Assembly: GCF_029873635.1 (NCBI RefSeq)
Contig: NC_080423.1
Span: forward strand, 98,142,397 to 98,206,396
Direction of reading: 5' to 3'
Source of the DNA: Malania oleifera
Taxonomy: Eukaryota; Streptophyta; Magnoliopsida; Santalales; Ximeniaceae
Length of the DNA stretch: 64,000 nucleotides
A program made the translations under genes and the position numbers. The notes under the pieces are model-generated. The model had not been told where the DNA came from and did no database searches. It worked only from the letters and a program-made list of their open reading frames with translations. The stretch's first letter is position 1; the number at the start of each line of letters is the position of its first letter. Below, piece after piece: positions 47,433 through 59,084 of the stretch.

Positions 47433-48769
47433 ATGGTTGATTACCTCTGCCTCCCGGCTTATCCTTTTGTTAATTTGCTTTTTTTTGTTTGTTCTTTTTC
47501 TGTTTTCGATTGGCTTCTGATTTGGGTTGTGAAAAAATTGAATTGATTGTGGAACAGGGTGCGGGAGGCCCAGAGGATGAGGAAGAAGACAGCAAGTGGC
47601 CGCCATGGCTGGGACCTCTCCTGAGGACGAGCTTCTTCGGTCAATGCAAGACCCACGCCGACTGCCACAAGAGCGAATGCAACATGTTCTGCCTCGACTG
47701 CGTCAACGGAGCTTTCTGCTCCACCTGCCTCTCCTTCCACAAAGACCACAGGGCCATTCAGGTTCATTCATCCGAATATCTACTTTTCTAAATCAGTTTC
47801 ATGCATTTTGGATGATGGTCTTCTGTGCTTCAATAGCGTTTTCCATCCTTGAGTTTTCTGGGTACTTCAATTTTTGCCGTTGCTGTTCGAGAATTGGTGA
47901 AGTTTTGTGATGGGTTGTTCTGAAATTAGCGTTTTTGTTGATTGCAGATAAGGAGATCATCCTACCATGATGTGGTGAGAGTGTCTGAGATTCAGAAATT
48001 TCTGGACATCAGTGGGGTTCAAACCTACATTATCAACAGCGCCAGAATTGTGTTCTTGAACGAGAGGCCTCAGCCTAGGCCTGGCAAAGGGGTCACCAAC
48101 ACCTGCCAGGTCTGTGACCGCAGCCTCCTCGATTCCTACAGTTTTTGCTCTCTTGGATGCAAGGTACTAATTATCTGTACCCTTTCCATTTTCATTTCCT
48201 TTCTGCAAAACTGACTTTCCTACATCTGTGCATTGATGAAATCGAACTGCGGTTTCTGTTGATTGTTTTTTTTAGCCGTCCTTACTTATTTTGGGTTAGA
48301 ATTCAAATGGGAAAGTTTCAAAAATGTCAATTTCCAGAAAGACCAGCATTCTTTTCCAAGCTACCATTCTTTTTAACTTTCAAGTTTCAACGCAAAGTAG
48401 CACTACTTTCGGCGAAATTTTGGGTGCAAAAGAAATGCCTTCAAGAAATTGCAGGCCATTCTTTTGCTTCTGAAGGATTTCAGTGTACATTAATTCTCAA
48501 GATTTTAATCAATAATCAACGAAGATGCGCATTAATTTTGTGATTTCCAGATTGTTGGGACATCCAAGAACTTCCGGAGGAAGAAAGTCAGCAAGGAGAT
48601 AGAAGGGTCAGACTCGGAAGGATCGGTGAGTGGAGTCAGCCATGGATCAATCAAGAGCTTTACGCCCGCGACCCCGCCCCGGACGGCCGCCGTGAACTAC
48701 CGGACTTCCAAGAGGAGGAAGGGCACTCCCCACAGAGCTCCAATGGGTGGACTGATCATAGAATTCTAA
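47433..48769 (+). CDS. PLATZ zinc-finger transcription factor (four exons, about 213 aa)
   Basis: Coding exons: 47433-47435 (ATG only), 47558-47761, 47948-48163 and 48551-48769. Plant AT-rich sequence and zinc-binding proteins bind A/T-rich DNA and usually repress transcription in the nucleus; some act with RNA polymerase III. All family metal ligands are present: C31-x2-H34-x11-C46-x2-C49-x5-C55-x2-C58-x3-H62-x2-H65, and C122-x2-C125-x10-C136-x3-C140. Other signatures: [11 protein letters not shown] near the start, [36 protein letters not shown], a basic patch (FRRKK) and the C-terminus [19 protein letters not shown]. Acceptors are AACAG/G, TTGCAG/A and TTCCAG/A; donors are CAG/GTTCAT and AAG/GTACTA. 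The first donor, ATG/GTTGAT, is weak. It is chosen because read-through meets a stop before exon 2 and relatives begin MGAGGP. Starting at the in-frame ATG 47379 would add 18 residues. Confidence 0.9.
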
Positions 48770-49250
48770 GCCCTTATATGAAGATCATCATCATCTTCAA
48801 AATCCCAGCTAAGAAACTTTCTCCAGTATACATAATATACAGTAGAATGCCCTGATCATGGTGGGCATTGTTAGCAGATGTTGCTTTGGTTTCAGCACTA
48901 GAGCTTCATCCATGGAGGCCAGTGTTGGGGATTGAAGCTAAAGCTGTTTGTATATAGAAGAATGTAAGAGAAGAAAGTATAGAAAATAAGGAAAATTTCA
49001 ATAATGGGAAAGCAGAAAAGAATCAAGTTGAGGTTGTGGACAAGAAGGAAAGAAGAAAAGAGAGATGAATGCGATAGTGGAGCAAGTGGATGGTTGGATG
49101 GATGGGGGTAGATAAACCTTGATAGATGTTTACTTGCTTTTTTCTTAACTACAGTTGGAACCTAAAATGTAAATGTATAGAGTAGAGGAGAAAAGTTTAA
49201 AGAGGAACAGAGAAATGTAATGTAAAAAATTAAGGTGTAATGGTTGAAGT
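48770..49250 (+). other. Probable 3' UTR of PLATZ
   Basis: A/G-rich sequence after the stop, with candidate poly(A) signals (AATAATGGG near 49002, AATGTAATGTAAAAAATTAA near 49214). No ORF. Confidence 0.45.
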
Positions 49251-49895
49251 GATTGGTGTATGTGTCCCGTTTGGGAAGGCTTGATCTTCTGTTAGTGCAT
49301 ACAGTTTCTCTTTCTCCAAGGTTGCATGCCGTATTAGTCAAATTCTATGAATCATTTGTTGAGCCAAACATGGGCTTATGGACTTTTTTCACAATGGAAA
49401 GGCTTATAAGCTCCTTAAAAGTGGAAAGGGTTTTCATTTTTCAGGCTGCTTCCCTCATTCCTTCAGTCTTATTTATAGTTTAATTCATTATTGGGGTAAG
49501 CTTGTTTTATAAAAATGGGTTCTAAGATTTGAAAGAAATTGATATAATTATATATTATATTTTACTGAAATTTCTGAAAGTTAAACTTGACGGCTGGATT
49601 TTACATTATTTGTAAGATGGAGATGATTTTTAAAAAATAAAAATAAAAAAATTGGACGAGTGGAGATAGTTTCAATTTTGCCAAAATGCCTAGGGAAATG
49701 AAGTTGGGCCAAATGCATGAATCTTGAAACCTTGAAATGTGCGTTGAACTTGTTTATTCCTTACCCCCCCCCCCCTTTCTCTCTTCTCTCTCTATCATGG
49801 AAAACATCCCTTTCATAATATCATTCTTTAGGGCTGATTTCATAATAAGATAATTTCTATTTTAGATAATGAGTTATATTCTTAGATTATGGGTA

Positions 49896-49937
<42 letters not shown>

Positions 49938-50426
49938 TATGGGGTTGGTAACAAATATCGAATATCTTTTATTGAATCATCCTTCAATCGTGACCATCTT
50001 AAAGGAATCAAATAAGAATGACTTGGAGGACTCGGGGTATACGGTGGGATCGTATTTTTATAGTGGTAGAGGCAAACCCTCCTTCAGTCTAACATTTATA
50101 AGTGTGTTATTATGCTTAAAGAGATTATAGGTAATTTAAGAATGGTTACGTGAGACATTAAATGGTTGTCTTACAACTGTCCGATCCTATGAGCGTTCCT
50201 ATAAATTTTGGGTGTATCATCTATATACTGAAGGCATATGAAAAGCTTGAGCTAAACATAGGGAAGCAACATGATCATCTATTTTCGAAAAAATATGGTG
50301 TAATCATTCATAATGTGATTGATTATTAAAAATGTGTTCGATTTAAGCAATTTAATCTCATAGTTTTTATTTCATGGTGGTGTTTGCACGGACCAGACCT
50401 CACCACAAGACAACGTGATGTGGTTC
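49251..50426. other. Intergenic with (AT)n and a C-run
   Basis: C-run at about 49765-49774 and (AT)n at 49900-49934. Nothing coding recognised. Confidence 0.5.
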
Positions 50427-50511
50427 TGACTGTTGTTATTGCAACAACAGTCACTCTTCCATATTTATGGAAGAGAAAAATTCGGTTACAAAGTGGCCCA
50501 AAACTTTGTAA
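50427..50511. other. Three consecutive perfect hairpins
   Basis: Hairpin 1: TGACTGTTGTT / AACAACAGTCA, 11-bp stem, loop ATTGC (50427-50453). Hairpin 2 follows with no gap: CTCTTCCAT / ATGGAAGAG, 9-bp stem, 4-nt loop (50454-50475). Hairpin 3, ten bases later: TTACAAAGT / ACTTTGTAA, 9-bp stem, loop GGCCCAAA (50486-50511). No ORF, terminal repeats or known RNA family recognised. Confidence 0.8.
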
Positions 50512-51759
50512 TTACGATCTTAAAAGTGGAAAGTGTTTTAGATAAATTCATTGACTTTTTCGAGGCTTGGTCGTTAACATCGTTAGTTGGGTCTTATCTA
50601 CAAAATAAAGCATAATCTATTTATTTTTTATTTTTTTTTAAAAAAATTTATATATTTTATTGCAATATTTGAACACGAAACCCTCAATGAGAAATGGGGT
50701 CCTATTTTTGGACCATTCCTAGTCTATATATACCTCAATCCTACATTTTTAGGGCACAATCTAAAATAAATTTACTACAAGTTAACTAAAGCAGGCCGAC
50801 TAAACATGTAAATTTTAGATAATTAATTAAATTATAAAATTATTAATAATTTTTATTTTTAGTTTGCGTAATGCCTATTTTTCAGGAATAAATTATTTTT
50901 AATAAATTAATTTGCTACAATTAATTATATAAGAAATCATGTTGTTACTATAAAGCAAATAATAACATAAAACATTTTATGAGTCTACAATAAGAAATAA
51001 CTATTTTTTAAATTTTATCATAGATATGTCTATTTTTTTTATTATATGTTAAATAAATAATTATTTAGTCAGTCTAACCAAACGAGCAGTTAAAAATGAG
51101 AAACATGAAGAGCTTAAAGAATAGGTGGGAAATAAAAATGGAGGGTATCTATTAAAAGCTTTGTTGGGATTGCGGTGAGTCACATGCCCACTTAAATTCT
51201 TACCTTGATTAGAACTTCCCATATATGCCTTCAAATAAATGGGCTGCGGCGGCTGTTACCTGACATTTTTTTATAATTTTTATTCTTCCTTGTGGGAGGA
51301 AAGTCATTAAGAACAAGATTATTAATTATTTTTATTATCAAGATTTGTTTGTTCAAGAGCTTTATTAGTTTTAAATTAAGCATATTAGGTATTTTAATTA
51401 ATAGTGTTTTTAATTTTAAGGCAAAAACATTGATTCCTAGACTTAATTCAAGACTTCTAAGTGCATCAATTCTATGGTCATTATTAATAAATTAATTGTT
51501 GTCATGGTAAGTAGAAAGGAGAGGGACAAAAATTAATTCATTGGTTAACTTAGTTCTAGGACAAGCTATACTCATCTTTTTATTAGAAAATAATTTATCA
51601 AAAGAATACAAACCTTATTTAATGTCTTAAAAAATAACACTAATCTCTCTTTTTTCTCAATTGATCATCTCTAATAAAGTACGTTAATATGCAGTCTTTT
51701 TTATAAAATCTAAAAAATAATGGTATTTTTGTTCAATAGCTGAGTCATGAACGCTAAGT
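50512..51759. other. Intergenic, AT-rich, no gene seen
   Basis: Low-complexity A/T tracts. 50780-51090 has GCAGGCCGACTAAAC and CAGTCTAACCAAACGAGCAG, possible ends of a decayed MITE. Nothing coding. Confidence 0.35.
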
Positions 51760-51980
51760 ATTTTAGAGAAGGTAATTATATACAATTACATGACATAGGA
51801 GATAATAAATGATAAATTATAAATCTATGATTTGAGATAAAATTTGAATTGTTGTCATATATCCTCTTTTTAAAATTAATAGGCTCTGATTTGTTGATAT
51901 ATGTGATTCTCAGACAATTGACTTAGGATCTTTGACGCTTTCTTTATTGTGTTAATTTGTCTCGGATCTTCATCATTTAA
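51760..51980 (+). repeat. Dispersed direct repeat R, copy 2
   Basis: Diverged direct match to 46207-46449 (GGAGATAATAAATGATAAAT, TTTGAGATAAAATTTGAATT, TTGTCATATATCCT). The two copies lie on either side of the PLATZ gene. Confidence 0.75.
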
Positions 51981-52684
51981 ATTTATAGCGGACAAATGTG
52001 ACCGTCGAGGTTTTGTTTCGGAATTGCTTTCTTAGTATGTCAAGTTGTGATGCATTGTTAATAGAATCAACATCTAAATTGTAGAAGGTTTTGAGAAAAT
52101 GAATAGCAAATACTCGTATCATTATTTTATAGATATGCATCTTCTTTTTACTAGCACTAATTTTTCATTGACCGTACCATTACTATTATTATTATTATGG
52201 GAAAATCTTAGTAGACATTTTAGAAAATACAATTATTATTTCCTTGATTTGTGTACGAATAGTAGTTATATTTTTAACATGAAAACCCACTAAAAGTCGT
52301 ATCTAATTAAATTCATGTCCTAAAACTTTCAACCCACACAATTTTTTTTTTAAATTAATATTTAATAATCTAATTAACCAAAATAATTTAGAACGATGTA
52401 GTCTCTGACTTTAATAATTATATTATACTATTATATTAATAATAATGTATTCATTTTTGTTTATAAGTTATTATTTTAAGTATAATAATATTGTATTTGG
52501 AGATAATTATTTGTGACATTGTCAAAAAAATATCACCAACCATTTTCTGTTTTTTAAAAAATAATTCATTTATCGAATATTAGGATAAATTAATATCAAT
52601 TACTTTATTGCCTTTATTATGGTTATTATTACTAAATAGATATGTATGGGAAAAGTCCAAGTTGAGATTGTGACCGTGAAGAGA
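51981..52684. other. Intergenic, no gene seen
   Basis: AT-rich with short ATT runs at 52181-52197. No recognisable element. Confidence 0.4.
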
Positions 52685-52990
52685 GGAAGCTGAGTCAGAC
52701 GGGGTGGAGTATCTGGAAGGCCTGAACTTGACATGTACGGTGTCGTTTAGCGGGTTTTACCGGTATTACCGGTCATCCCGAACGCCCCCACTTGCCTTTC
52801 AATTGCCCCGCGGCAGCGACGCGCTAGTCGCCGCCTTTCAGGTCACGCCTCCATTATCTTTGGCCGCCTCTGTTTTATTTTATTATTATTTATAGTCACA
52901 CCCACCAACCGAACCTTGACACGTGTCCCACCATCGTCAATTATTGGCCTCCCCTCGCTTCTCTACCGTCCACCCCATGCTGTGGCATCT
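52685..52990. promoter_or_regulatory. GC-rich island with G-box, promoter-like, no gene attached
   Basis: About 300 bp far richer in G and C than both flanks: CCCCGCGGCAGCGACGCG, three ACCGG units at 52757-52775 (TTACCGGTATTACCGGTCAT), and the palindrome ACACGTGT (a G-box/ABRE core) at 52920-52927. It resembles an upstream regulatory region or the remains of a first exon, but no start codon with family resemblance follows on either strand. Confidence 0.35.
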
Positions 52991-53761
52991 TTTTGAATTC
53001 TTATTTTATAATTTCTGAAAAATATATTTATCGTCAAAAAAGAAAAAGACTTTTTCTCCGAAATTCAGGAATGACATCAATTTTTTTTATTATACTTTAA
53101 GTAAAATAATATTAACATGAATATTTTGATTCAATGGCGCAATATATTTGTCTTAATGACGATTTTATTTACCTAAGTAGAGAATATATGGAGTCATAAA
53201 ATATCTCAAGAAATTTTGAATTATGTCTTAGATGCGTATCAATGAAAATGCAAGTGTGTTTGAAGCATGTTTCATTTTTTTAGGTACACGGATAAGTCGA
53301 ATGTTTCAGTCAAATAATCTAATTTATTTTTTTACTAATTTCTCCCAAAATTTAAAATTAAAATCTTTAATATAGATGTCTAATGCTCAAATCATTGAAG
53401 CATCCCTAAAATTTTATTTAAAAAATTATATATCCTAACAAAATAAATAATAACATATGCATATACATACTATAAAATAGTGAAAAGAAAAAGTAGTTGC
53501 TCATTAGGTTTACAAAATCTTTTAAGATTTTAAGAACGTAAGTTGAAAATCTTCAATATTTACATTCAAAATAGTTCAATGGATTCTAAAAATTCACTGA
53601 ACAAAGCATAATACAATGAATTAGGGTTTGGCATCCGGAGAGACCATATTTGCAAGCTCTTTTCACATAAAAAATGTGCCTAAAAAAGACCAGTACAAAA
53701 AGAAAAAATTCTAAAAAAAAAAAGGAGAGAATACATGCATCTATAGTTTTTAAAGTAGGGT

Positions 53762-53811
<50 letters not shown>

Positions 53812-54546
53812 ATTATATATATAATTATATAAAAGGATATATGGTGGATGTCATCCCATAGCTCTTTTTAAAACCTGGGTGTGTCTCATTTGGTCCACTT
53901 GCTCCACAATGAACAAACTCATAGGTCATAGAAGATAGGGGTGGGGATGAGATCCCACATTGATGAAACTTGCCTCATCCCTGATGTCAATTTGGTTATA
54001 ATATACTATACACAGTCCCTCCCCATCACATGACCCAACCCAACGCAACCCTTCCCTTCTTTATATTCCCATCTAATAAATGCAAAGAAATGACCTCTAA
54101 CCCTCTCATCAAATTTAGAATTCATTACATCCAAACACCCCATACCCCATTCTTCCCCCAAAGTATCAAAGAAAGAAAATCACTTCATTGATTAGTTTTG
54201 ACCCACAACAGTGTTTAATTTAGCCTGCAGTCCTTTGTTAGGCCACCAGTTTCAACAACTTGTCCTCTCCTCTTCCACTTCAACCCTTTTCCTCACCAGA
54301 AAAATTTATTGCACCTCGAGAAAATTTTTCCTCCTGCAAACTGGCCCCCCTGGTTTACTCTCCACTATAGCTTCTTCCCTCTTCCTACCATTTCAATCTT
54401 TATGTATATAGCACTTGCTTGATTCCTCACTTTGGTGAAAAAGCACTTGGGTTTTACATGCTCATATACTGGGATATGCCAATCAGTCCCCATGTGTATG
54501 TGTTGGGACAAAGACATTTCATGTGTATAGTGTGTATTCCCAATGG
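52991..54546. other. Intergenic, with (CT)n
   Basis: (CT)n at 53765-53808. 53900-54540 is of moderate GC and non-repetitive by eye, possibly upstream sequence or a non-coding transcript. No gene supported. Confidence 0.35.
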
Positions 54547-54583
54547 GCAGCTAGCTAGAGAAGGAAGACTTCCAGCTAGCTGC
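54547..54583. other. Perfect 10-bp inverted repeat with nested palindrome
   Basis: GCAGCTAGCT (54547-54556) and AGCTAGCTGC (54574-54583), with a 17-nt loop that contains GGAAGACTTCC, itself able to pair. Could fold as a two-step hairpin in DNA or RNA. Confidence 0.8.
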
Positions 54584-54934
54584 AAAAAAGACATCAGTCA
54601 CTAAAAGGGAATGCCCCATTTGGTATGGCAAACAAGGCCTGAATTTGCAATACCCCTTTGGTTCACATCATCTTCACAACATGCAATATTCCATGTGTGG
54701 TTCTTGTGGGTGAGATTGTGTTTCTAGGGTTTTTTCCTAATCAATTAATAATGACAATTAGGCACTAGATTGAAAGGGGGTTGTGATCCTTGTGGTCAGA
54801 GTTCAATATCATTATTATTATTATTTTGAAACAATGAAAAGAACCCTTTTTTTATGCATAAAAGTAGCCCTAAAAAGGCTAAACTCATGGGTTCAAGTTG
54901 GCCTCCATCTCCTCTAGCTAGCTCTATTGTATCA

Positions 54935-54969
<35 letters not shown>

Positions 54970-55586
54970 GGGTTTGTTCAATTGTGTAAAACAATTTTCA
55001 TTCCATATTTTTTAAACTTTCAAATAATTACAAAAATATTGCCGCAATTTTTATTTTTTTCGGCATATGTGTAAGGGAAAGTCGAAGACAACAGAAAAAT
55101 ATTTTTCATTTTCTAAAAAATGTTGAAAAATCATTTTTAAAATGGCATTTATATAGTTCTATGGAAAAATAAAACGGTTGTCCATGTAAAATTAAACATA
55201 TGCTAAACTACTTTTTCTTTAAAAAAAATACAGGTATCAACATCTTAAAATTTTTAATCATAAAGTCAAACTAAGATGAACATGCGTGTGGATGGTTTAC
55301 CTGAAACCACGGAGATCGATGTACACTAAGTTGTCTATAAAATTTAAATTATCATATTTTATGTACCTTAATAATAATATTTTATAGTAGGCACACACGT
55401 ATGTACGTAAGTATATTTGTATAATAATGGAATATAAAAGGAAAAAAAATTGCAATAGTTGTAATGGAAGAAGTGGACCCATTCTGCATCATCAAAAGAA
55501 TATATACACTAAGAGTCTATTTTGGAATCAAACATTAAAATAATAACAACAAACAATAATAGTAAAGTTGAATAAATCAAATAGTA
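54584..55586. other. Intergenic with (AAT)n
   Basis: (AAT)n at 54935-54969 and AT-rich flanks. No gene. Confidence 0.45.
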
Positions 55587-55996
55587 GTCCCCATGAGCAT
55601 GGCGCGGTGAAAAGGCATCAGCACGTAAGAAGAAGTATCGGGAGTTCAATTCCAGGTAGATATACTCACGGAACTAGCGGTACCTGTGGATGGTGAGAAT
55701 TTACTCTATGAATCAGCAGGGATTGTGAATGGTGAGAGTTCGCTCTGTGAGCCAACGGGGACCGTGGATGGTGAGAGTTTTTTGTGAGCCAACGGAAATC
55801 GTAGATGGTAATGGAGATATGTCCCGGGGGTCGGATTGGCCGAACGTCCAATTGATGCACGGAAACTGTGTACGCATACTGAACTTTACCTGATCAGCGA
55901 GACTTAGGGGGAGGACGTTGATCCGTAGGTTTGGTACTGTATCAAGGGGTGCGAAGGGCTTGTTGGCGGTTGGAGTTTTTATATAATAAAAAAAAT
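55587..55996 (+). mobile_element. tRNA-derived SINE with internal 39-bp repeats (family A), copy 3
   Basis: Perfect target duplication ATCAAATAGTA at 55576-55586 and 55997-56007. Head: ATGGCGCGGTGAAAAGGC (box A) and GGGAGTTCAATTCC (box B). The body has three 39-bp units of the form GGATGGTGAGAGTT...GTGAGCCAACGG at about 55690-55810. The 3' part ends TTTTTATATAATAAAAAAAA. About 410 bp, apparently full-length. It defines the family borders for the two copies in the duplication. Confidence 0.92.
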
Positions 55997-56007
55997 ATCA
56001 AATAGTA

Positions 56008-57406
56008 ACCCACTGCCCAAACCTTAATGTCATAATGTCAGAAACTAATGATCATGTTTTGTAAGTTTAGGGTTTGCAGAAAGTGCCATCAATTAATTGC
56101 TTTCTGACATATTCAAATTTTCTTATAGCTTTCAGCGTTTGAATATTTGATCATAATTGCAGTGTGAAGCATGCATCTGCAAGTCAACTGATTCCAATAT
56201 TGAACTGCATTATGCAGGATGGATGGAATCATCATCTCTCCATTTTTCCACATACCCACATCAACATGGGCTTTAATGAGTAATATCCAAGTTAGTTGGG
56301 AGTTTTAATTTACTGATATATGGGGTTGGGTTGAATTTAGGATTTAGGGTTTAGGGTTTAGGATTTATATTTGATTAATAAATGATGCAGTGAGATAATT
56401 TGTTGAAAGTTTCAAGAGGAGAGGGCTAAGGCCAACAGAGTCAATGCTTCCCTTTTACTTAATAAATATGTTCCTCAGTAGAACACTTGACTTCCTCATG
56501 CCTCATTTATTTCAGTAAGATGAAATGATCTGCAACTTGGGGCACGCTTTCAGCTTTTTCTGTTTTCTATTTCTGCCTTTGTGTTTGTTTTAATGGTAAA
56601 GTGTGTTTGTTTGGAGTATCTACCTTTTTAAGTTTCCAAAAAAAAAAAAATGCATTTGAAAATAGAAAGAGGGGTTATTTAATAAAAAAAAATTATATTG
56701 ATTTTTATTTAAATTCACATAATTTTAAATTTATGATTCTAAATTTGTGTTTCCAAACATGTCACTATTCCTAACTCCATGCATCTATTGCCTAAAATTT
56801 TAAATTTTTGGGAACTTAAAATGGGAACTGCAGCAATATTTGCTTTCAAAAAAACTCCTTAGGGCAACAGTAGGCATCCATGGCCTATATGCTCTTTTTG
56901 ACAAATCCATCAATAGCAAAATTCAAATTAAGCCCCCATCTAAATGCATCTAGTGGCCATTATTGAATCTTGTCTCCATTTAATTTGAACAATTTTTAAA
57001 ATTGAGAATTTTGTGTTTTTTTGACTTTGATAAATTACTTTTCACTTTAAATTCACGTCACTAAGAAAGGTCTTAACTTAAGTACTAAGTCACAAAATTT
57101 ATTTTCATAAGCCATTCAAACACCATCCAAATCGACTGTCGGGGTCAAATAACCCATCATGGTTGTGACTAATGCGCTGCTCTAAATACAGTACCCATTT
57201 TTTCAACCAAGAAAATCAGGATAGTATGGAGAAAATTATGTATCATAACAATGCTCTCAAAAAATAGATCACAAAAATAAGAAATCATTTTGGGTTTGGA
57301 CAATAAAAAAAAGTAATATATTAAAAAAATTAGAAAAATAAATTGAACTATAAGAATAAAAAAATAGATAAAAGTTTGAGGAATTAAATAATTAATTTTA
57401 TGAAAT

Positions 57407-57443
<37 letters not shown>

Positions 57444-58393
57444 GTCAATGTAATTTATATATAAACTTCACAATAATTTTGACAATTTTCTGATTGTTTG
57501 ATTCTCGCTGTACGTCGAGAAGTTGCTACCAAACAAGATGGAGTGAAATAAAAATAAATGGCACTAAAGTATTTAATTATTTAGCTAGCGATTGTTAACT
57601 TCATTACTAGGAGGTGCGTTTAGAAAAAACTGATAAAACATTTATAATGGATGACATAGTTAAGGGGATATGAGTGTATTTTCCCAAAAACATTTGTCAA
57701 GAAAAATGCCACTTTAATAATTATTTAAAAAAAAATTTAAATAAATTATTTTTCACAAGTAAACAAAACCTATCTCCAAGCCCATTGATCAATCCCTTTT
57801 CATGTTAACTATAATTTTTAAAGTATCTCAACAAAGATTGATCAATCTCTGGAAACTTACCTCTTTATAATTTTTTGAGTATACACGAGTGAACCTTACA
57901 AGTCTCGAATATTGAACTAAAACCCTTTTTACATTAAGATAGTATCATACAAGTATTACTAAGAGTTAAGATGGTTAAGGTTTCATTAATCCAGCGAAAC
58001 AAAAAATAAATAAATAAAAATCATTACAATAATAGTACCTTACCTACGATTAATGATGCTACCTTGATTAGTGCAGTAATCTTTTTTCCACGTGAAGGAT
58101 TAGAGTCATTAGACTAGACTATGGGAGCATATGTGACTTTCCATATATATACATATGAAAAGAAACAAGATCTGATTATTCCCTTGATATTTTTATTTTT
58201 GTTTTTGCATTTTATCAATGAGGCAAAGCATCCAATAAAAATCATATCTTGGTGGGTTAGGTTTGAGGAATCAGAATCCTGCTTATCTTCCATCCTAATC
58301 TTCCTTTTTTTTTTTTTTGCACCATACAAAGTCAAGCAACGTATTCATCAACAGCTTCATGAATTTTATATATGTATATATGATCGGCATAAA
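56008..58393. other. Intergenic, no gene seen
   Basis: (AT)n at 57409-57439. 56690-56770 resembles an arm of the fold-back MITE family. GGTTTAGGGTTTAGGG-like units at 56338-56362 are only two to three copies long and are not a telomere. No coding region. Confidence 0.4.
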
Positions 58394-58580
58394 GGAGGGT
58401 AAGCCCTGTATTAGTGGTAAACTTGCTCTTTTGTAGTCGGTTGGTTACAGGTCGAGTTTCAAGGAAACGGGCTTCTTGCATTGAAATAGGGGTAAGGTTG
58501 TACTCACTGTGACAATCCTTCCTCTACCCTCACAAAGGCAAGAGCCTTAGGAACAAGTTTGGCACGAATAAACTTACCAG
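58394..58580 (+). mobile_element. tRNA-derived SINE of the plant TS/Au-like type
   Basis: ATTAGTGGTAAACTTGCT (box A), GGTTACAGGTCGAGTTTCA (box B), then GGAAACGGGCTTCTTGCA, GGGGTAAGGTTGTACTCA, CCTTCCTCTACCCTCACA and GCAAGAGCCTTAGGAAC. This is the order of the widespread plant SINE with GGAAACAGCCTCTTGC and GGGTAAGGCTGCGTAC blocks. Diverged. No target duplication found. Confidence 0.75.
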
Positions 58581-58892
58581 AGCTCATCATCAAGGAGTGG
58601 CTGATAGGGACAATAGCTAGAGATGGCAGCTAAGTACTATTAGAGAATGAAATTGAACTTTCGAATTTGAATTTGTATGAATTTGAATAGAGTATAATAT
58701 AAAACTATACAACAAGAAGTCTTTAGTCCCACTTCTTAGACTAGCTCTTCCAAGCTTCAATTCCTCAAATTGTTCCTTGTCATATTTTTCTCGCTGCTCC
58801 AGTTGACCAGTTTATTTGCCTGCACAAAATGGTTAGTAATTTATTTCAATATTTTCATTTTTTAGAGACAAGGAATCACATCGGAGAAATGA

Positions 58893-59084
58893 AGGGCATA
58901 TTTGCTTGTGAAAACAGCTTTCATTTTTATTTATGGTTTTCTAAAGATTGTAAAGACGTCACCATGTTATTCAATTTTCTAGCATTTATAAACATGGGAT
59001 GATATCTTAAGAAAAAACAATGTTGTATATTTGTGATTATTTAAAAAAATAAAATAAAATATATTTTCTACAACCAAACGAGCC
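58893..59084. mobile_element. MITE with imperfect hAT-like ends
   Basis: Left GGGCATATTTGCTTGTGAAA and right TTTTCTACAACCAAACGAGCC are imperfect inverted repeats of about 22 bp around a non-coding AT-rich core. Confidence 0.6.

Noticed and set aside
47232-47767. Minus-strand ORFs antisense to PLATZ exons 1-2
   Set aside because: Shadows of the PLATZ leader and second exon, with no family resemblance.
47489-47791. Single-exon PLATZ start at 47489
   Set aside because: It begins with TTG, not ATG, and reads through the intron; the splice acceptor at 47557 explains the frame better.
54200-54610. microRNA precursor
   Set aside because: A perfect short inverted repeat is present, but I found no match to a conserved plant miRNA and the arms are too short for a typical precursor.
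56338-56362. Telomere-like TTTAGGG units
   Set aside because: Only two to three imperfect units, common by chance in plant intergenic DNA.
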